A stretch of 64,000 nt of DNA, from NCBI RefSeq assembly GCF_900112315.1, contig NZ_FOLL01000004.1, forward strand, positions 62,001 to 126,000, written 5' to 3'. Source of the stretch: Parapedobacter composti (lineage in GTDB: Bacteria; Bacteroidota; Bacteroidia; Sphingobacteriales; Sphingobacteriaceae). The notes under the pieces are model-generated. The model was not told where the DNA came from, did no database searches, and saw nothing but the letters and a program-made list of their open reading frames with translations. Positions 9,748 through 17,987 of this stretch are shown in pieces (positions within the stretch are counted from its first letter, which is position 1; each line of letters begins with the position of its first letter). The translations under genes and the position numbers were made by a program.

Positions 9748-11061
9748 ATGAAAGTATTAAAATTCGGAGGGACATCCGTGGGAAGCGCTGAACGAATTAA
9801 AGCGCTGCTTGATATCGTTAATCCAAATGAACGTCAGATCATCGTTCTTTCCGCGGTGGCAGGCACCACCAATGCATTGGTAGAAATAGCCCAGGCGTTT
9901 ACCGCGGGCGACAAGGATAAGGCTGATGCGTTAATCAGCGCGTTGCACGTGAAGTACGATGCGCTGGTGGCTGAACTTTTCACTACAGATGAAGGCCTGA
10001 AAAACGGCAAGGAATTGATTGATTATCACTTCGGATTAATCGCTTCTTTCTCCAACCAGCTGTTCACCCCGATAGAGGAGAAAATCATCCTTGCACAGGG
10101 CGAGCTGATTTCCACCACGCTGTTCCACTTCCACCTGACGGAGTTGGGCATCCGGTCGAAGCTGCTCCCTGCGCTCGATTTCATGAAAATCGATGAAGAC
10201 AATGAGCCGAAAATCGACTTCATCCGCGATAATCTGAATGAACTATTGCTGCAATCCAGCGACCATAACTTTTTTATAACTCAGGGATATATCTGTCGTA
10301 ACGCATTCGGTGAAATTGACAACCTGCGCCGCGGGGGGAGCGACTATACGGCCTCGCTTATCGGTGCCGCCATCGGTGCCGACGAAATCCAGATATGGAC
10401 CGATATTGACGGAATGCACAACAACGACCCGCGTATTGTCAATGGAACCAGGCCCATTGCCCACCTGAGTTTTGACGAAGCTGCCGAACTGGCTTACTTC
10501 GGCGCCAAGATCCTGCATCCGCAAAGCGTTTTTCCGGCCCAGCGTTTCAACGTCCCGGTACGGTTGCTGAATACCATGGAACCGCAGGCGCCCGGAACGC
10601 TCATCAGTAAAGAAGGGGCAGCCAAAGGGGTGGTGCGTTCCATCGCTGCCAAAGATGGCATCACAGCCATTCGCATCCATTCGTCGCGCATGCTGCTGGC
10701 CTACGGCTTCCTGCGCCGGGTTTTCGAGGTGTTCGAACGCTATAAAACCCCGATTGACATGATTACGACATCAGAGGTTGCGATATCGCTGACCATAGAC
10801 GATACCACATACTTGACGGAAATCGAACAGGAATTGAAAGACTTCGGCTCTGTTGAAATCGATCGTGAACAGACCATCGTTTGTGTGGTTGGCGATTTCG
10901 GACTGGATACGCACGGCTACGCGTCGCGGGTGCTGGATGCGGTAAAACACATTCCTGTCCGGATGATTTCTTACGGAGGAAGCAATTACAACATTTCCAT
11001 GCTGCTGCAAACGGAATATAAAGTGGAAGCTTTGCGATCGCTGCACAACAGACTTTTTTAA
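9748..11061 (+). CDS. lysC: Aspartate kinase (monofunctional, ACT domains)
   Basis: Phosphorylates aspartate in the first step of lysine, threonine and methionine synthesis. The start MKVLKFGGTSVGS is the kinase signature, and the frame upstream of it (15 codons) does not resemble the family. Residues 1-280 hold the amino acid kinase domain, with RRGGSDYTASLIGAA around the ATP and substrate site. The C-terminal 140 residues read as tandem ACT domains (for example IDMITTSEVAISLTID and VRMISYGGSNYNISML), indicating feedback control by an amino acid. No homoserine dehydrogenase is fused. It is followed 13 bases later by lysA, pointing to lysine formation as the operon's purpose. Confidence 0.93.
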   Translation: MKVLKFGGTSVGSAERIKALLDIVNPNERQIIVLSAVAGTTNALVEIAQAFTAGDKDKADALISALHVKYDALVAELFTTDEGLKNGKELIDYHFGLIASFSNQLFTPIEEKIILAQGELISTTLFHFHLTELGIRSKLLPALDFMKIDEDNEPKIDFIRDNLNELLLQSSDHNFFITQGYICRNAFGEIDNLRRGGSDYTASLIGAAIGADEIQIWTDIDGMHNNDPRIVNGTRPIAHLSFDEAAELAYFGAKILHPQSVFPAQRFNVPVRLLNTMEPQAPGTLISKEGAAKGVVRSIAAKDGITAIRIHSSRMLLAYGFLRRVFEVFERYKTPIDMITTSEVAISLTIDDTTYLTEIEQELKDFGSVEIDREQTIVCVVGDFGLDTHGYASRVLDAVKHIPVRMISYGGSNYNISMLLQTEYKVEALRSLHNRLF

Positions 11062-11074
11062 CCCTTAGCAATAA

Positions 11075-12244
11075 ATGATGTTTGATACCGGGCTCGTTGC
11101 CGCCTTTTCTCATAAAGAGACGCCGTTTTACTACTATGATCTGGCATTGCTGCAACGCACATTGGACCAAGCAAAACAGGCGGCTACTGCGCATGGCTTC
11201 CACGTGCATTATGCACTTAAAGCGAATTTCAACGACCGTGTGCTGGACCTTATCCGCGACGCCGGATTCGGAGCCGACTGCGTTAGCGGCAATGAAGTGA
11301 AAAAGGCAATCGAAACAGGCTTCAGTCCCGATGCCATAGTGTTTGCGGGTGTAGGCAAGTCCGACAAAGAGATTCAATATGCACTTGATCACGACATTTT
11401 CGCGTTTAACGTGGAGTCGGTTCAGGAATTGAAGGTCATTGATGGTTTGGCGGCCGTACGGGGGAAGAAAGCTAATGTTGCCCTCCGCATCAACCCGAAC
11501 GTCGATGCGCAGACGCACCATTATATTACCACAGGGCTGAACGAAAACAAATTCGGCATCTCGCACTGGGAACTCGGCGATGCCATTGACACCCTCAGGG
11601 CCTGCCAACATATAGAACTGATAGGTATCCATTTCCATATCGGATCGCAGATAACCGATCTCAATGTATTCAAGAGCCTTTGTGTTAAAGTCAATGAACT
11701 GAACAGTTGGTTTGATGAACGCGGATTCCGCCTCCGCGTATTGAACGTAGGCGGGGGATTGGGGGTCGACTACCACGACCCTGATGCCAACAGCATACCC
11801 GACTTCCGGTCGTATTTCCAGGTGTTTGCAGATTTTATCGAACGCAAACCGGGCCAGGAAGTTCATTTTGAACTGGGGCGGGCGTTGGTATCGCAATGCG
11901 GCAGCTTGATAAGCCGTGTGCTGTATGTCAAGCACGGCATTAAGAAAAATTTTCTGATTCTGGACGCCGGGATGACCGAACTTATGCGGCCGGCGTTATA
12001 TCAAGCCTATCACAAGATAGAGCGTTTGGGTGCACCTTCCGCATCCGAAGCTGAACTGGTGCATTATGACGTGGTCGGACCCATCTGTGAAAGCAGCGAC
12101 TGTTTCGGCAAAGAAGTACTGCTTCCACCGTCAGCCCGCGGCGATCTGATCGCTATCCGTACCGCGGGAGCCTATGGCGAAGTCATGGCTTCGCGCTACA
12201 ACCTGCGCGACGAGATTCGCTATGTTTACGGTGAGCGCCATTAG
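11075..12244 (+). CDS. lysA: Diaminopimelate decarboxylase
   Basis: Last step of lysine synthesis: meso-diaminopimelate loses CO2 to give L-lysine, with PLP. The 389-residue fold-III protein has the PLP lysine in HYALKANFN (near residue 50), the His stacking on PLP in GIHFHIGSQ, the phosphate-binding LNVGGGLGVDY, and the C-terminal active-site ESSD and GAYGEVMASRYN. Two adjacent ATG codons (11075 and 11078) are possible starts. It is in an operon with lysC. The last 4 bases overlap the stop of the convergent regulator gene. No dap genes are present here. Confidence 0.95.
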   Translation: MMFDTGLVAAFSHKETPFYYYDLALLQRTLDQAKQAATAHGFHVHYALKANFNDRVLDLIRDAGFGADCVSGNEVKKAIETGFSPDAIVFAGVGKSDKEIQYALDHDIFAFNVESVQELKVIDGLAAVRGKKANVALRINPNVDAQTHHYITTGLNENKFGISHWELGDAIDTLRACQHIELIGIHFHIGSQITDLNVFKSLCVKVNELNSWFDERGFRLRVLNVGGGLGVDYHDPDANSIPDFRSYFQVFADFIERKPGQEVHFELGRALVSQCGSLISRVLYVKHGIKKNFLILDAGMTELMRPALYQAYHKIERLGAPSASEAELVHYDVVGPICESSDCFGKEVLLPPSARGDLIAIRTAGAYGEVMASRYNLRDEIRYVYGERH

Positions 12245-12861
12245 GCATTAAATAAGGCGAGCATCTCCGCAGTATTGCGTACACCCAGCTTATGCAGGAT
12301 ATTTTTGCGGTGGGTCATTACGGTATATACAGAGAGGAACAGCATATCGGCAATTTCCTGATTGGTATGGCCGTTGCGTACCAAGCCGGCGATTTCAAGC
12401 TCCCGCCGTGAAAGCCTGAATTTATTCAGGAATTTATCGTCAAATATGCCGTTGGTTTCCTGCGGCATGGCGGCACGGTCATAGTCAAACCGGTTTTCGC
12501 CCCGGTGTATGGCTTTTATGGTATCGATCAGGTGCTGTGCGTCGGTGTCTTTATGCAGGTAACCGTTAATGTCCAGCTCCCGGCATTTGGCATAAATATG
12601 CTCGTCGGCATACATGCTCAACACCACAATCTTGCAGGACACGAAATTGTTCTTCAGTAAGCGGATAGTGGCCGGACCGTCCAATACAGGCATATTCAGG
12701 TCAACCAGCACCATATCCACGGTATTGGTCTTCAGGTATTCAACAAGCTCCTTTCCGTTTGAGCAGATTTTAACAACCGATAATTCCGGATCCGACCGGA
12801 GGATCAGGGCAATGCCCTCTGACATGAGCTTATGGTCATCAGCGATGGCGATCGTTATCAT
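12241..12861 (-). CDS. NarL/FixJ-type response regulator
   Basis: A 206-residue DNA-binding regulator. The receiver has IADDHKLM and the phosphorylation site Asp54 in VLVDLNMPVLDG, and K at GYLHKD. A linker leads to a LuxR-type helix-turn-helix at about 145-206 (LSRRELEIAGLVRNGHTNQEIADML and then SVYTVMTHRKNI). The histidine kinase gene ends 6 bases before its start, so kinase and regulator form a cognate pair. This gene is last in a four-gene operon beginning at 14844. The convergent lysA overlaps its stop codon by 4 bases. Its targets cannot be deduced from this window. Confidence 0.93.
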   Translation of the reverse strand: MITIAIADDHKLMSEGIALILRSDPELSVVKICSNGKELVEYLKTNTVDMVLVDLNMPVLDGPATIRLLKNNFVSCKIVVLSMYADEHIYAKCRELDINGYLHKDTDAQHLIDTIKAIHRGENRFDYDRAAMPQETNGIFDDKFLNKFRLSRRELEIAGLVRNGHTNQEIADMLFLSVYTVMTHRKNILHKLGVRNTAEMLALFNA

Positions 12862-12867
12862 GGTTTG

Positions 12868-13647
12868 CTATTCCTGTGGAATGCGGAGTGTGATACTGGT
12901 TCCAAGGCCGGGGGAAGAGGCTATCCGGATATCACCCCCGATAAGTTTAGCCCGATCATGGAGATTGACAAGCCCTGTTCCCCGATATCCATGCTCCGGA
13001 TCAAAGCCCAAACCGTCATCGGCAATGGACAGTATACAGCTCCCATTTTCAGTGGCTAACTTAACAAATATCTGGTTAGCTTCCGCATGTTTCAGGATAT
13101 TGTTTATACATTCCTGAAATATCCGGATGATCATCAGCCGTCTTTGGCTATCTGCCGGTTCGCAAAATCCTTCGTGTGCAAAGGAGATTTTCATCGTCCC
13201 TGCTTTCTGTACCTTGGCAAGCTCCTGCGCGATGAAATCCCGGAGCGTATAGCGGTCCACACGATTGATGTTCAGGGTGTGCGCCAGCGACCGGATATCG
13301 CGGATTGCCTGATCAATCAAAAGCGTGACATCGGTCTTTTGCTGAAGTTGCGGACGGGAGAGGTATAGCTTGATCAATGAAAGCACCTGGCCCACATTGT
13401 CGTGGAGCTCTTGCCCCACGTACTTTAGGGTTTCTTCCCGGATTTCCACTTTTGCTTTTAATACGGAACGCTCATACTGCGCCATCAATTGCTGTTGTTC
13501 TCTGATGTGCCGGATTTTTCTCCGCTGGTAAAAAATGACCATCACGAACATGAAAACCCCGATCAATGCCAGCATTAAACTGCCGAACAAGATAGCTATT
13601 ACAATCTCGTTGCCTGAGGTTTCCATGGATTGAGCTGTTCCTGTCAT
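12868..13647 (-). CDS. Membrane sensor histidine kinase (HisKA_3 / NarX type)
   Basis: A 259-residue kinase with one membrane helix (about residues 14-40), a short coiled-coil linker (42-75), and a dimerisation domain with the phospho-accepting His82 in VGQELHDNVGQVLSLIKLYL. The HATPase region has the N box in QECINNILKHAEANQ, a G1 box at ADDGLGFD and a glycine-rich RGTGLVNLHDRA. There is essentially no extracellular sensor, so the signal may come through the membrane segment or from a partner, most simply the 7-helix protein encoded 9 bases upstream. It phosphorylates the NarL-type regulator downstream (inference from gene order). Confidence 0.91.
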   Translation of the reverse strand: MTGTAQSMETSGNEIVIAILFGSLMLALIGVFMFVMVIFYQRRKIRHIREQQQLMAQYERSVLKAKVEIREETLKYVGQELHDNVGQVLSLIKLYLSRPQLQQKTDVTLLIDQAIRDIRSLAHTLNINRVDRYTLRDFIAQELAKVQKAGTMKISFAHEGFCEPADSQRRLMIIRIFQECINNILKHAEANQIFVKLATENGSCILSIADDGLGFDPEHGYRGTGLVNLHDRAKLIGGDIRIASSPGLGTSITLRIPQE

Positions 13648-13656
13648 TCTTTTCGG

Positions 13657-14307
13657 TTACGGATCGTCGGCCGGTTTGTGAAGCAGGATCCCCACAATAT
13701 ACATCGTGTACAATACGAATGCAAATATACGCATCATCACCGATCCGAAGTAGGTATTATTCAGCACGAAATAGTTCCAGAAAATTGTCGTAAGCGTACT
13801 GCTCAGGTAAAAGAAAAAAACAGCCGTAACTATCCAGAATGACGCATTGCGGACAGGATTTGTTTTGTGCCCGTCGTCTGATGTAATGACCCCATGGAAA
13901 TACAGCAGGCTGAACAAAACCAGCGAAACAGCCATGGCCGTGCGTGAATATGTCATGAAGAACGTAAATCCCTGTATAAAAAACAGGTTGACGAAGTAAA
14001 ATAAAAGGTTCAGCACCGTGACGATGGCAACGATGTTGCCCTTAGCACGGTGCTGCACGAGGCTATGGAACAGGAAGCCAAAGTACAAAATATTGATTGG
14101 GAGGGATAAATTAAATATAAAATGATTGGAAGCATGTTCAGTAAGGATAAACGAGTAGACGGATGCCACTAATTGATAGCCGAACTGGAACAGCAGAAAA
14201 TAAGGAAACATCCGGAGTGCCGGATTCTCCAGTTGTTTCCTCCGGTAAAAACCTATTCCAGAGCCGATGAGCATCAACCCCAACAATACCACAGTCGCAG
14301 CGTTCAT
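13657..14307 (-). CDS. Seven-helix membrane protein of unknown function
   Basis: A 216-residue integral membrane protein not recognised by family name. The sequence alternates seven hydrophobic stretches (about residues 3-20, 33-55, 65-83, 90-112, 117-135, 155-175 and 185-206) with short basic or polar loops such as YRRKQLENP and VQHRAKGN, and no obvious enzymatic motif. It lies between the small Pro/Cys-tailed protein and the histidine kinase, 9 bases before the kinase start. A likely role is as membrane sensor or input partner for a kinase that lacks its own sensor domain, but this is inference. It could also be a transporter-like accessory protein. Confidence 0.6.
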   Translation of the reverse strand: MNAATVVLLGLMLIGSGIGFYRRKQLENPALRMFPYFLLFQFGYQLVASVYSFILTEHASNHFIFNLSLPINILYFGFLFHSLVQHRAKGNIVAIVTVLNLLFYFVNLFFIQGFTFFMTYSRTAMAVSLVLFSLLYFHGVITSDDGHKTNPVRNASFWIVTAVFFFYLSSTLTTIFWNYFVLNNTYFGSVMMRIFAFVLYTMYIVGILLHKPADDP

Positions 14308-14343
14308 GGATCCCTTTGCTTGAAATTCAATACGTGCGGGCCG

Positions 14344-14844
14344 TTATAATCGCTGGCCGGGCGGGGAGGGGGGCGGACACAGGTCCACGTCATCCGCGGG
14401 TAACCCGGCTTGGGACGGTGCGATTGGCAGTACAACGGTGCCGATCTTTCCGTCGGAGGCATGTGCGGCCGGTTGGGCGCCCGGGATGTTCAGGCAATCC
14501 ACGCTGTTTTCCATGGTCGGATTATCGGGATCACCAGACTTCGTAGCCACCATTACCACCGTATGCGCCTTCTTGTATTCCTGCTTTTTCAGTTCAAATC
14601 CCGGATAGTCGTCTGCAATGGCATAATAGAACCGGATGCCGTCTGCATCGTTGAGGCTCATGAGCTCCAGTAAAGCCGCTTTGCTTACCCAGAATGAACG
14701 GGGCTCCTCAACCTTTTTACCCAGTTCCCTGCTTCGCTGCGCTGCCGCGGGTTCCCGCCGCTGCTTATCGTAAGCATTGACCATTTGCTGCGCCAGTTCC
14801 ACGGGGATCAGGGTCAGCTTGCTTTTCTTTCCGTTTTTTTCCAT
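14344..14844 (-). CDS. Small protein with Cys-Pro-Pro C-terminal tail, unknown function
   Basis: A 166-residue protein with no signal peptide or membrane helix. The N-terminal half is basic (MEKNGKKSKLTLIPVELAQ). The middle has a conserved-looking block, DADGIRFYYAIADDYPGF then KKAHTVVMVATKSG. The end is rich in Pro and Asp, with DDVDLCPPPSPPGQRL. Two cysteines (one in VDCLNIPG, one in DLCPPP) could form a disulfide or bind metal. It is the first gene of an operon with the 7-helix protein, histidine kinase and response regulator, and a 20-bp palindrome of the kind found near the PAS/LuxR gene lies 61 bases upstream. I do not recognise a function; a signalling or stress-related role is a guess. 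Confidence 0.6.
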   Translation of the reverse strand: MEKNGKKSKLTLIPVELAQQMVNAYDKQRREPAAAQRSRELGKKVEEPRSFWVSKAALLELMSLNDADGIRFYYAIADDYPGFELKKQEYKKAHTVVMVATKSGDPDNPTMENSVDCLNIPGAQPAAHASDGKIGTVVLPIAPSQAGLPADDVDLCPPPSPPGQRL

Positions 14845-14904
14845 CGTGTAAGGTATTAATGATTAGTTGTTGCCGCTAACATCGGAAAAACGGTTGGATT
14901 GGAC

Positions 14905-14924
14905 AATACACCAAAATAGGTATT
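14905..14924 (-). promoter_or_regulatory. Palindromic operator-like element (copy D)
   Basis: The plus strand reads AATACACCAAAATAGGTATT, directly after the rnhA stop and 61 bases upstream of the four-gene operon at 12241-14844. It shares the layout of three other elements in the window (46716, 51685, 55195): AATAC arms, central A/T tetrad, GTATT arm. It is the most diverged copy. No exact -7 box follows it, so its role is less certain than for the other copies. Confidence 0.4.
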
Positions 14925-15380
14925 TTACAGACCGGATTCAAACGCCACATCTGCCTTCCACGCTGCGGCGTTCTGCGATGCCTGCACCGCCAAGCGATCG
15001 CAGCGCTCGTTTTCCGGATGCCCTGCATGGCCCTTTACCCATACGAAACGTACTTTGTGAATCCGGTAAACCTGAAGAAAACGCATCCATAGATCCGGGT
15101 TTTTCTTGCCCGCAAATCCTTTTTTTACCCAGCCATGCAGCCACCCCTTCTCCACGGCATCAATAACATACTTAGAGTCGGAATAGACAATAACTTCCTG
15201 GCCGGGCTTCTTGATCGCCTCCAGCCCCTTGATGACGGCCAATAGTTCCATGCGGTTATTGGTGGTTTTACGGAACCCTTCGGACAGTTCCTTGTAATGC
15301 GGCCCCGACCGTAGGATAACCCCATAGCCGCCCGGGCCAGGGTTGCCGCTTGACGCCCCATCGGTATACAGTTCGATCAT
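14925..15380 (-). CDS. rnhA: Ribonuclease HI
   Basis: Cuts the RNA strand of RNA-DNA hybrids. The 151-residue protein has the full RNase H1 active site: Asp in IELYTDGASSGNPGPGG, Glu in NNRMELLAVIKGLEA, Asp in VIVYSDSKYVIDAVEKGWLHGW, and the C-terminal WVKGHAGHPENERCDRLA with the conserved His and Asp. Length and motifs are standard for a bacterial type 1 enzyme without an N-terminal hybrid-binding domain. The ATG at 15378-15380 is preferred over a TTG three codons earlier. Divergent from the sirtuin gene with 70 bp between them. Confidence 0.96.
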   Translation of the reverse strand: MIELYTDGASSGNPGPGGYGVILRSGPHYKELSEGFRKTTNNRMELLAVIKGLEAIKKPGQEVIVYSDSKYVIDAVEKGWLHGWVKKGFAGKKNPDLWMRFLQVYRIHKVRFVWVKGHAGHPENERCDRLAVQASQNAAAWKADVAFESGL

Positions 15381-15450
15381 GGGCAACAAAGGTAGCCATT
15401 CGGGCTGGAATCCCTCGTTAAATTCATCGGAAATTGCTTATTTTGTGCAA

Positions 15451-16152
15451 ATGAAGCATATCGTTGTATTTACAGGAGCCGGCATATCAGCGGAAAGCGG
15501 GCTGAAGACGTTCCGCGGCGATGATGGGCTATGGGAGGGATACCGGGTAACGGATGTGGCCACACCGCAGGCATGGGCGCGCAACCCCGGATTAGTGCAA
15601 CAGTTTTACAATGAACGCCGGAAAGCCGTGCTGGAAGCGCAGCCCAATCCGGCGCACCGTGCCCTGGTAACACTTGAGGAAAAGTACAACGTCTCCATCA
15701 TCACGCAAAATATCGATGATTTACACGAGCGGGCGGGGTCCGGTTCGGTGTTGCACCTGCATGGGCTGATTACCCAATCGCGGTCAACCGTGAACCCTAA
15801 CCTGACTTACCCCGTTAAGGGATATGAAATCCACATGGGCGAGCGCTGCGAACTGGGCAGCCAGCTCCGTCCGCATGTCGTATGGTTCGGAGAAGCGGTT
15901 CCGGCGATGGGGGAGGCCATACCGATCTGCCGCCGGGCCGATATCTTTATCATTATCGGAACGTCCCTGCAAGTTTATCCGGCAGCCGGATTGTTAGATG
16001 AAGTGCCGGCGACCGCCGTCAAATATTTCGTGGATCCAGCCGCTTCACAACTGGCCGGGAATACCGATGTAATCTGCATTGACGATAAGGCCAGCGTGGC
16101 GGTGCCCCGGATAACAGCCCAACTGATGGCCGCGTTTCCCGACCCGCGCTGA
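15451..16152 (+). CDS. cobB: NAD-dependent sirtuin deacylase, lacking zinc cysteines
   Basis: Removes acyl groups from protein lysines using NAD. The 233-residue protein begins MKHIVVFTGAGISAESGL (NAD-binding GAGIS), followed by TFRGDDGLW, TQNIDD and the catalytic His in LHLHG. The motif FYNERR keeps the Tyr-x-x-Arg pair that in class III sirtuins (SIRT5, E. coli CobB) favours succinyl or malonyl groups. The usual four zinc-binding cysteines after LHLHG are absent: the segment holds a single Cys before SQLRPHVVWFGE. Similar zinc-free forms are, as far as I recall, common in Bacteroidota. The frame is open 36 codons upstream, but that part overlaps rnhA on the other strand and does not look like the family. 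Confidence 0.9.
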   Translation: MKHIVVFTGAGISAESGLKTFRGDDGLWEGYRVTDVATPQAWARNPGLVQQFYNERRKAVLEAQPNPAHRALVTLEEKYNVSIITQNIDDLHERAGSGSVLHLHGLITQSRSTVNPNLTYPVKGYEIHMGERCELGSQLRPHVVWFGEAVPAMGEAIPICRRADIFIIIGTSLQVYPAAGLLDEVPATAVKYFVDPAASQLAGNTDVICIDDKASVAVPRITAQLMAAFPDPR

Positions 16153-16159
16153 GAACTAT

Positions 16160-16408
16160 CTAATATTCATGCCGTTTATACGCATCGTTGAACGCCCGGC
16201 GCATTTCGGTGAACTGAGCCGAAACCGATTGGCTGAACACCTCGTCTATCAGTTGAAACACCCCGTTAACGCCGTCCGTGACATCAATTTCCGGTATTTT
16301 GTAAACCTGTTCCAGCGTACCTTGTTCAAATTTGATGATGAATTTCTGGTTCATGGAAAACACCGTGATTTTAAAATCAGGGTGGGGGAGTTCGGCAATC
16401 GTTCTCAT
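16160..16408 (-). CDS. Small conserved protein (82 residues), unknown function
   Basis: A small soluble acidic protein beginning MRTIAELPHPDFKITVFSMNQ and continuing KFIIKFEQGTLEQVYKIPE. The first half looks like a small beta-sheet domain and the second half (FQLIDEVFSQSVSAQF and on) is helical. The gene lies 13 bases downstream of gdhA on the same strand, so it is probably the second gene of that transcript. The stop lies 7 bases from the convergent sirtuin stop. The sequence resembles short conserved proteins I associate with Bacteroidota, but no function is known to me. Confidence 0.7.
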   Translation of the reverse strand: MRTIAELPHPDFKITVFSMNQKFIIKFEQGTLEQVYKIPEIDVTDGVNGVFQLIDEVFSQSVSAQFTEMRRAFNDAYKRHEY

Positions 16409-16421
16409 GGCTTATCGTTCA

Positions 16422-17753
16422 TTATACGAGTCCTTGCGCTTTCATTGCGGCGGCCACTTTCACGAATCCGCCGATATTGGCGCCTTTCAGGTAATTGATG
16501 GCACCGTGTTTATCCTTCCCATAATGGACACAGGTATCATGGATGTCGTGCATGATCTTTTTGAGCCGGTTTTCCACCTTTTCGGCAGTCCATTGCTGAC
16601 CGATCCGGTTCTGTGACATTTCAAGTCCGGATACAGCTACACCGCCAGCATTGGCCGCTTTGCCGGGAGCATAAAGTATACCCGATTTCAGGATGGTTTT
16701 GACGGCTTGCTCGGTGCAGGGCATATTGGCGCCTTCGGCGATGCATATGCAGCCATTTTCGAGCAACATGCCGGCGTCGTGTTCGTCAAGTTCATTTTGC
16801 GTGGCGCACGGAAGGGCAATATCACATGCAAACCGCCAGGGCTTTTGCCCGGGATGATACTCAGCGTCATAGCGTTTGGGGTATTCCCCGAAATTCCGGT
16901 TCAGCGAATTCACATAATCCAGTTTTTCCAGGGAGAACCCGTTTTTATCGTATATGGTGCCCTCGCTATTAGAAACCGTAATTACCTTGGCTCCGAGAGC
17001 AATTGCTTTTAACGCGGCATAATAGGCAACATTGCCCGCTCCGGAAATCGCCACCGTTTTCCCTTTCAGCACACCTCCGGTTTCATAAAGCATACGCTCA
17101 ACGAAATAAAGCAAACCGAATCCGGTCGCCTCGGGCCGCATAAAGCTTCCGCTCCAAGCAGTTCCTTTGCCCGTAAGCACCCCGGTAAAGTTGTTCTGCA
17201 ACCGCTTATACTGGCCGAACATATAGCCGATTTCGCGTTCACCCACACCAATATCCCCGGCCGGAACATCGGTTTCCGAACCAACATGGCGGCATAGCTC
17301 TGCCATGAAGCTTTGACAGAAACGCATGATCTCGTTATCCGATTTGCCTTTGGGATTGAAATCCGCTCCGCCCTTGGCACTTCCCAGGGGCAAGCCAGTC
17401 AGACTATTCTTGAACGTCTGTTCAAAAGCAAGGAATTTCAGGATACTTAAATTGACTGTCGGCGAAAACCGCAAACCACCTTTATATGGGCCAAGCGCAC
17501 TGTTCATCTGCACCCTGTAGCCGCGGTTGACGTGTATTGCATTGCTGTCGTCCTGCCAGACCACACGGAACGATATGGTCCGTTCCGGTTCAATCATGCG
17601 TTCGAGCAATCGCTGGCGGACCAATTCCGGAGCATGCGCTTCAAGGTAAGGGATAACGTCCTCCGCGACCTCGCGCACCGCTTGGAGAAATTCAGGTTGA
17701 TGGGGATTTGTTTCCGAAACGTAATGAATAAAAGACGTTAAATAACTTGACAT
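16422..17753 (-). CDS. gdhA: NADP-specific glutamate dehydrogenase
   Basis: Aminates 2-oxoglutarate to glutamate with NADPH, the main ammonium entry point when ammonium is plentiful. The 443-residue hexameric-type enzyme has the substrate motif KGGLRFSPTVN, the catalytic lysine in PLGSAKGGADFNPKGKSD, a dinucleotide fold around AISGAGNVAYYAALKA, and the C-terminal GGVAVSGLEMSQN. Length and sequence fit the NADP-dependent E. coli GdhA group. It is followed by the 82-residue gene. Upstream there is a TAATTTTA sequence that is one base off the -7 consensus; regulation is otherwise not visible. Confidence 0.96.
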   Translation of the reverse strand: MSSYLTSFIHYVSETNPHQPEFLQAVREVAEDVIPYLEAHAPELVRQRLLERMIEPERTISFRVVWQDDSNAIHVNRGYRVQMNSALGPYKGGLRFSPTVNLSILKFLAFEQTFKNSLTGLPLGSAKGGADFNPKGKSDNEIMRFCQSFMAELCRHVGSETDVPAGDIGVGEREIGYMFGQYKRLQNNFTGVLTGKGTAWSGSFMRPEATGFGLLYFVERMLYETGGVLKGKTVAISGAGNVAYYAALKAIALGAKVITVSNSEGTIYDKNGFSLEKLDYVNSLNRNFGEYPKRYDAEYHPGQKPWRFACDIALPCATQNELDEHDAGMLLENGCICIAEGANMPCTEQAVKTILKSGILYAPGKAANAGGVAVSGLEMSQNRIGQQWTAEKVENRLKKIMHDIHDTCVHYGKDKHGAINYLKGANIGGFVKVAAAMKAQGLV

Positions 17754-17923
17754 GGAAATTTAATATAGTGTTTATCAAGTCGGTAAAATTAAAAAGAAAA
17801 CGCGGATTCTTTGAAAAAATGTCAAAATCTGCCCCAGATAAACGCATAATTCTTATTTTTAACCCGCATTGGCACGCAGCTCCATTGCGTTGACTTCCAT
17901 CTCCCCATAATTGACGTTATGTT

Positions 17924-17966
17924 AAATAATAAAAACGGCAGCCCTCGCCTGAATTGCGGCTGCCGT
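17924..17966 (-). terminator. Rho-independent terminator of the sulfate assimilation operon
   Basis: A perfect 9-bp stem, ACGGCAGCC (17935-17943) with GGCTGCCGT (17958-17966), with a 14-base loop. On the minus strand it is followed by a run of T-rich bases (complement of 17921-17934), 21 bases after the cysN stop codon. Confidence 0.85.
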
Positions 17967-17987
17967 ATTGGTATGTATAAGATGGGG

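Noticed and set aside
10763-11935. 390-codon open frame on the minus strand
   Set aside because: Spans the end of lysC and most of lysA in antisense; no domain pattern.
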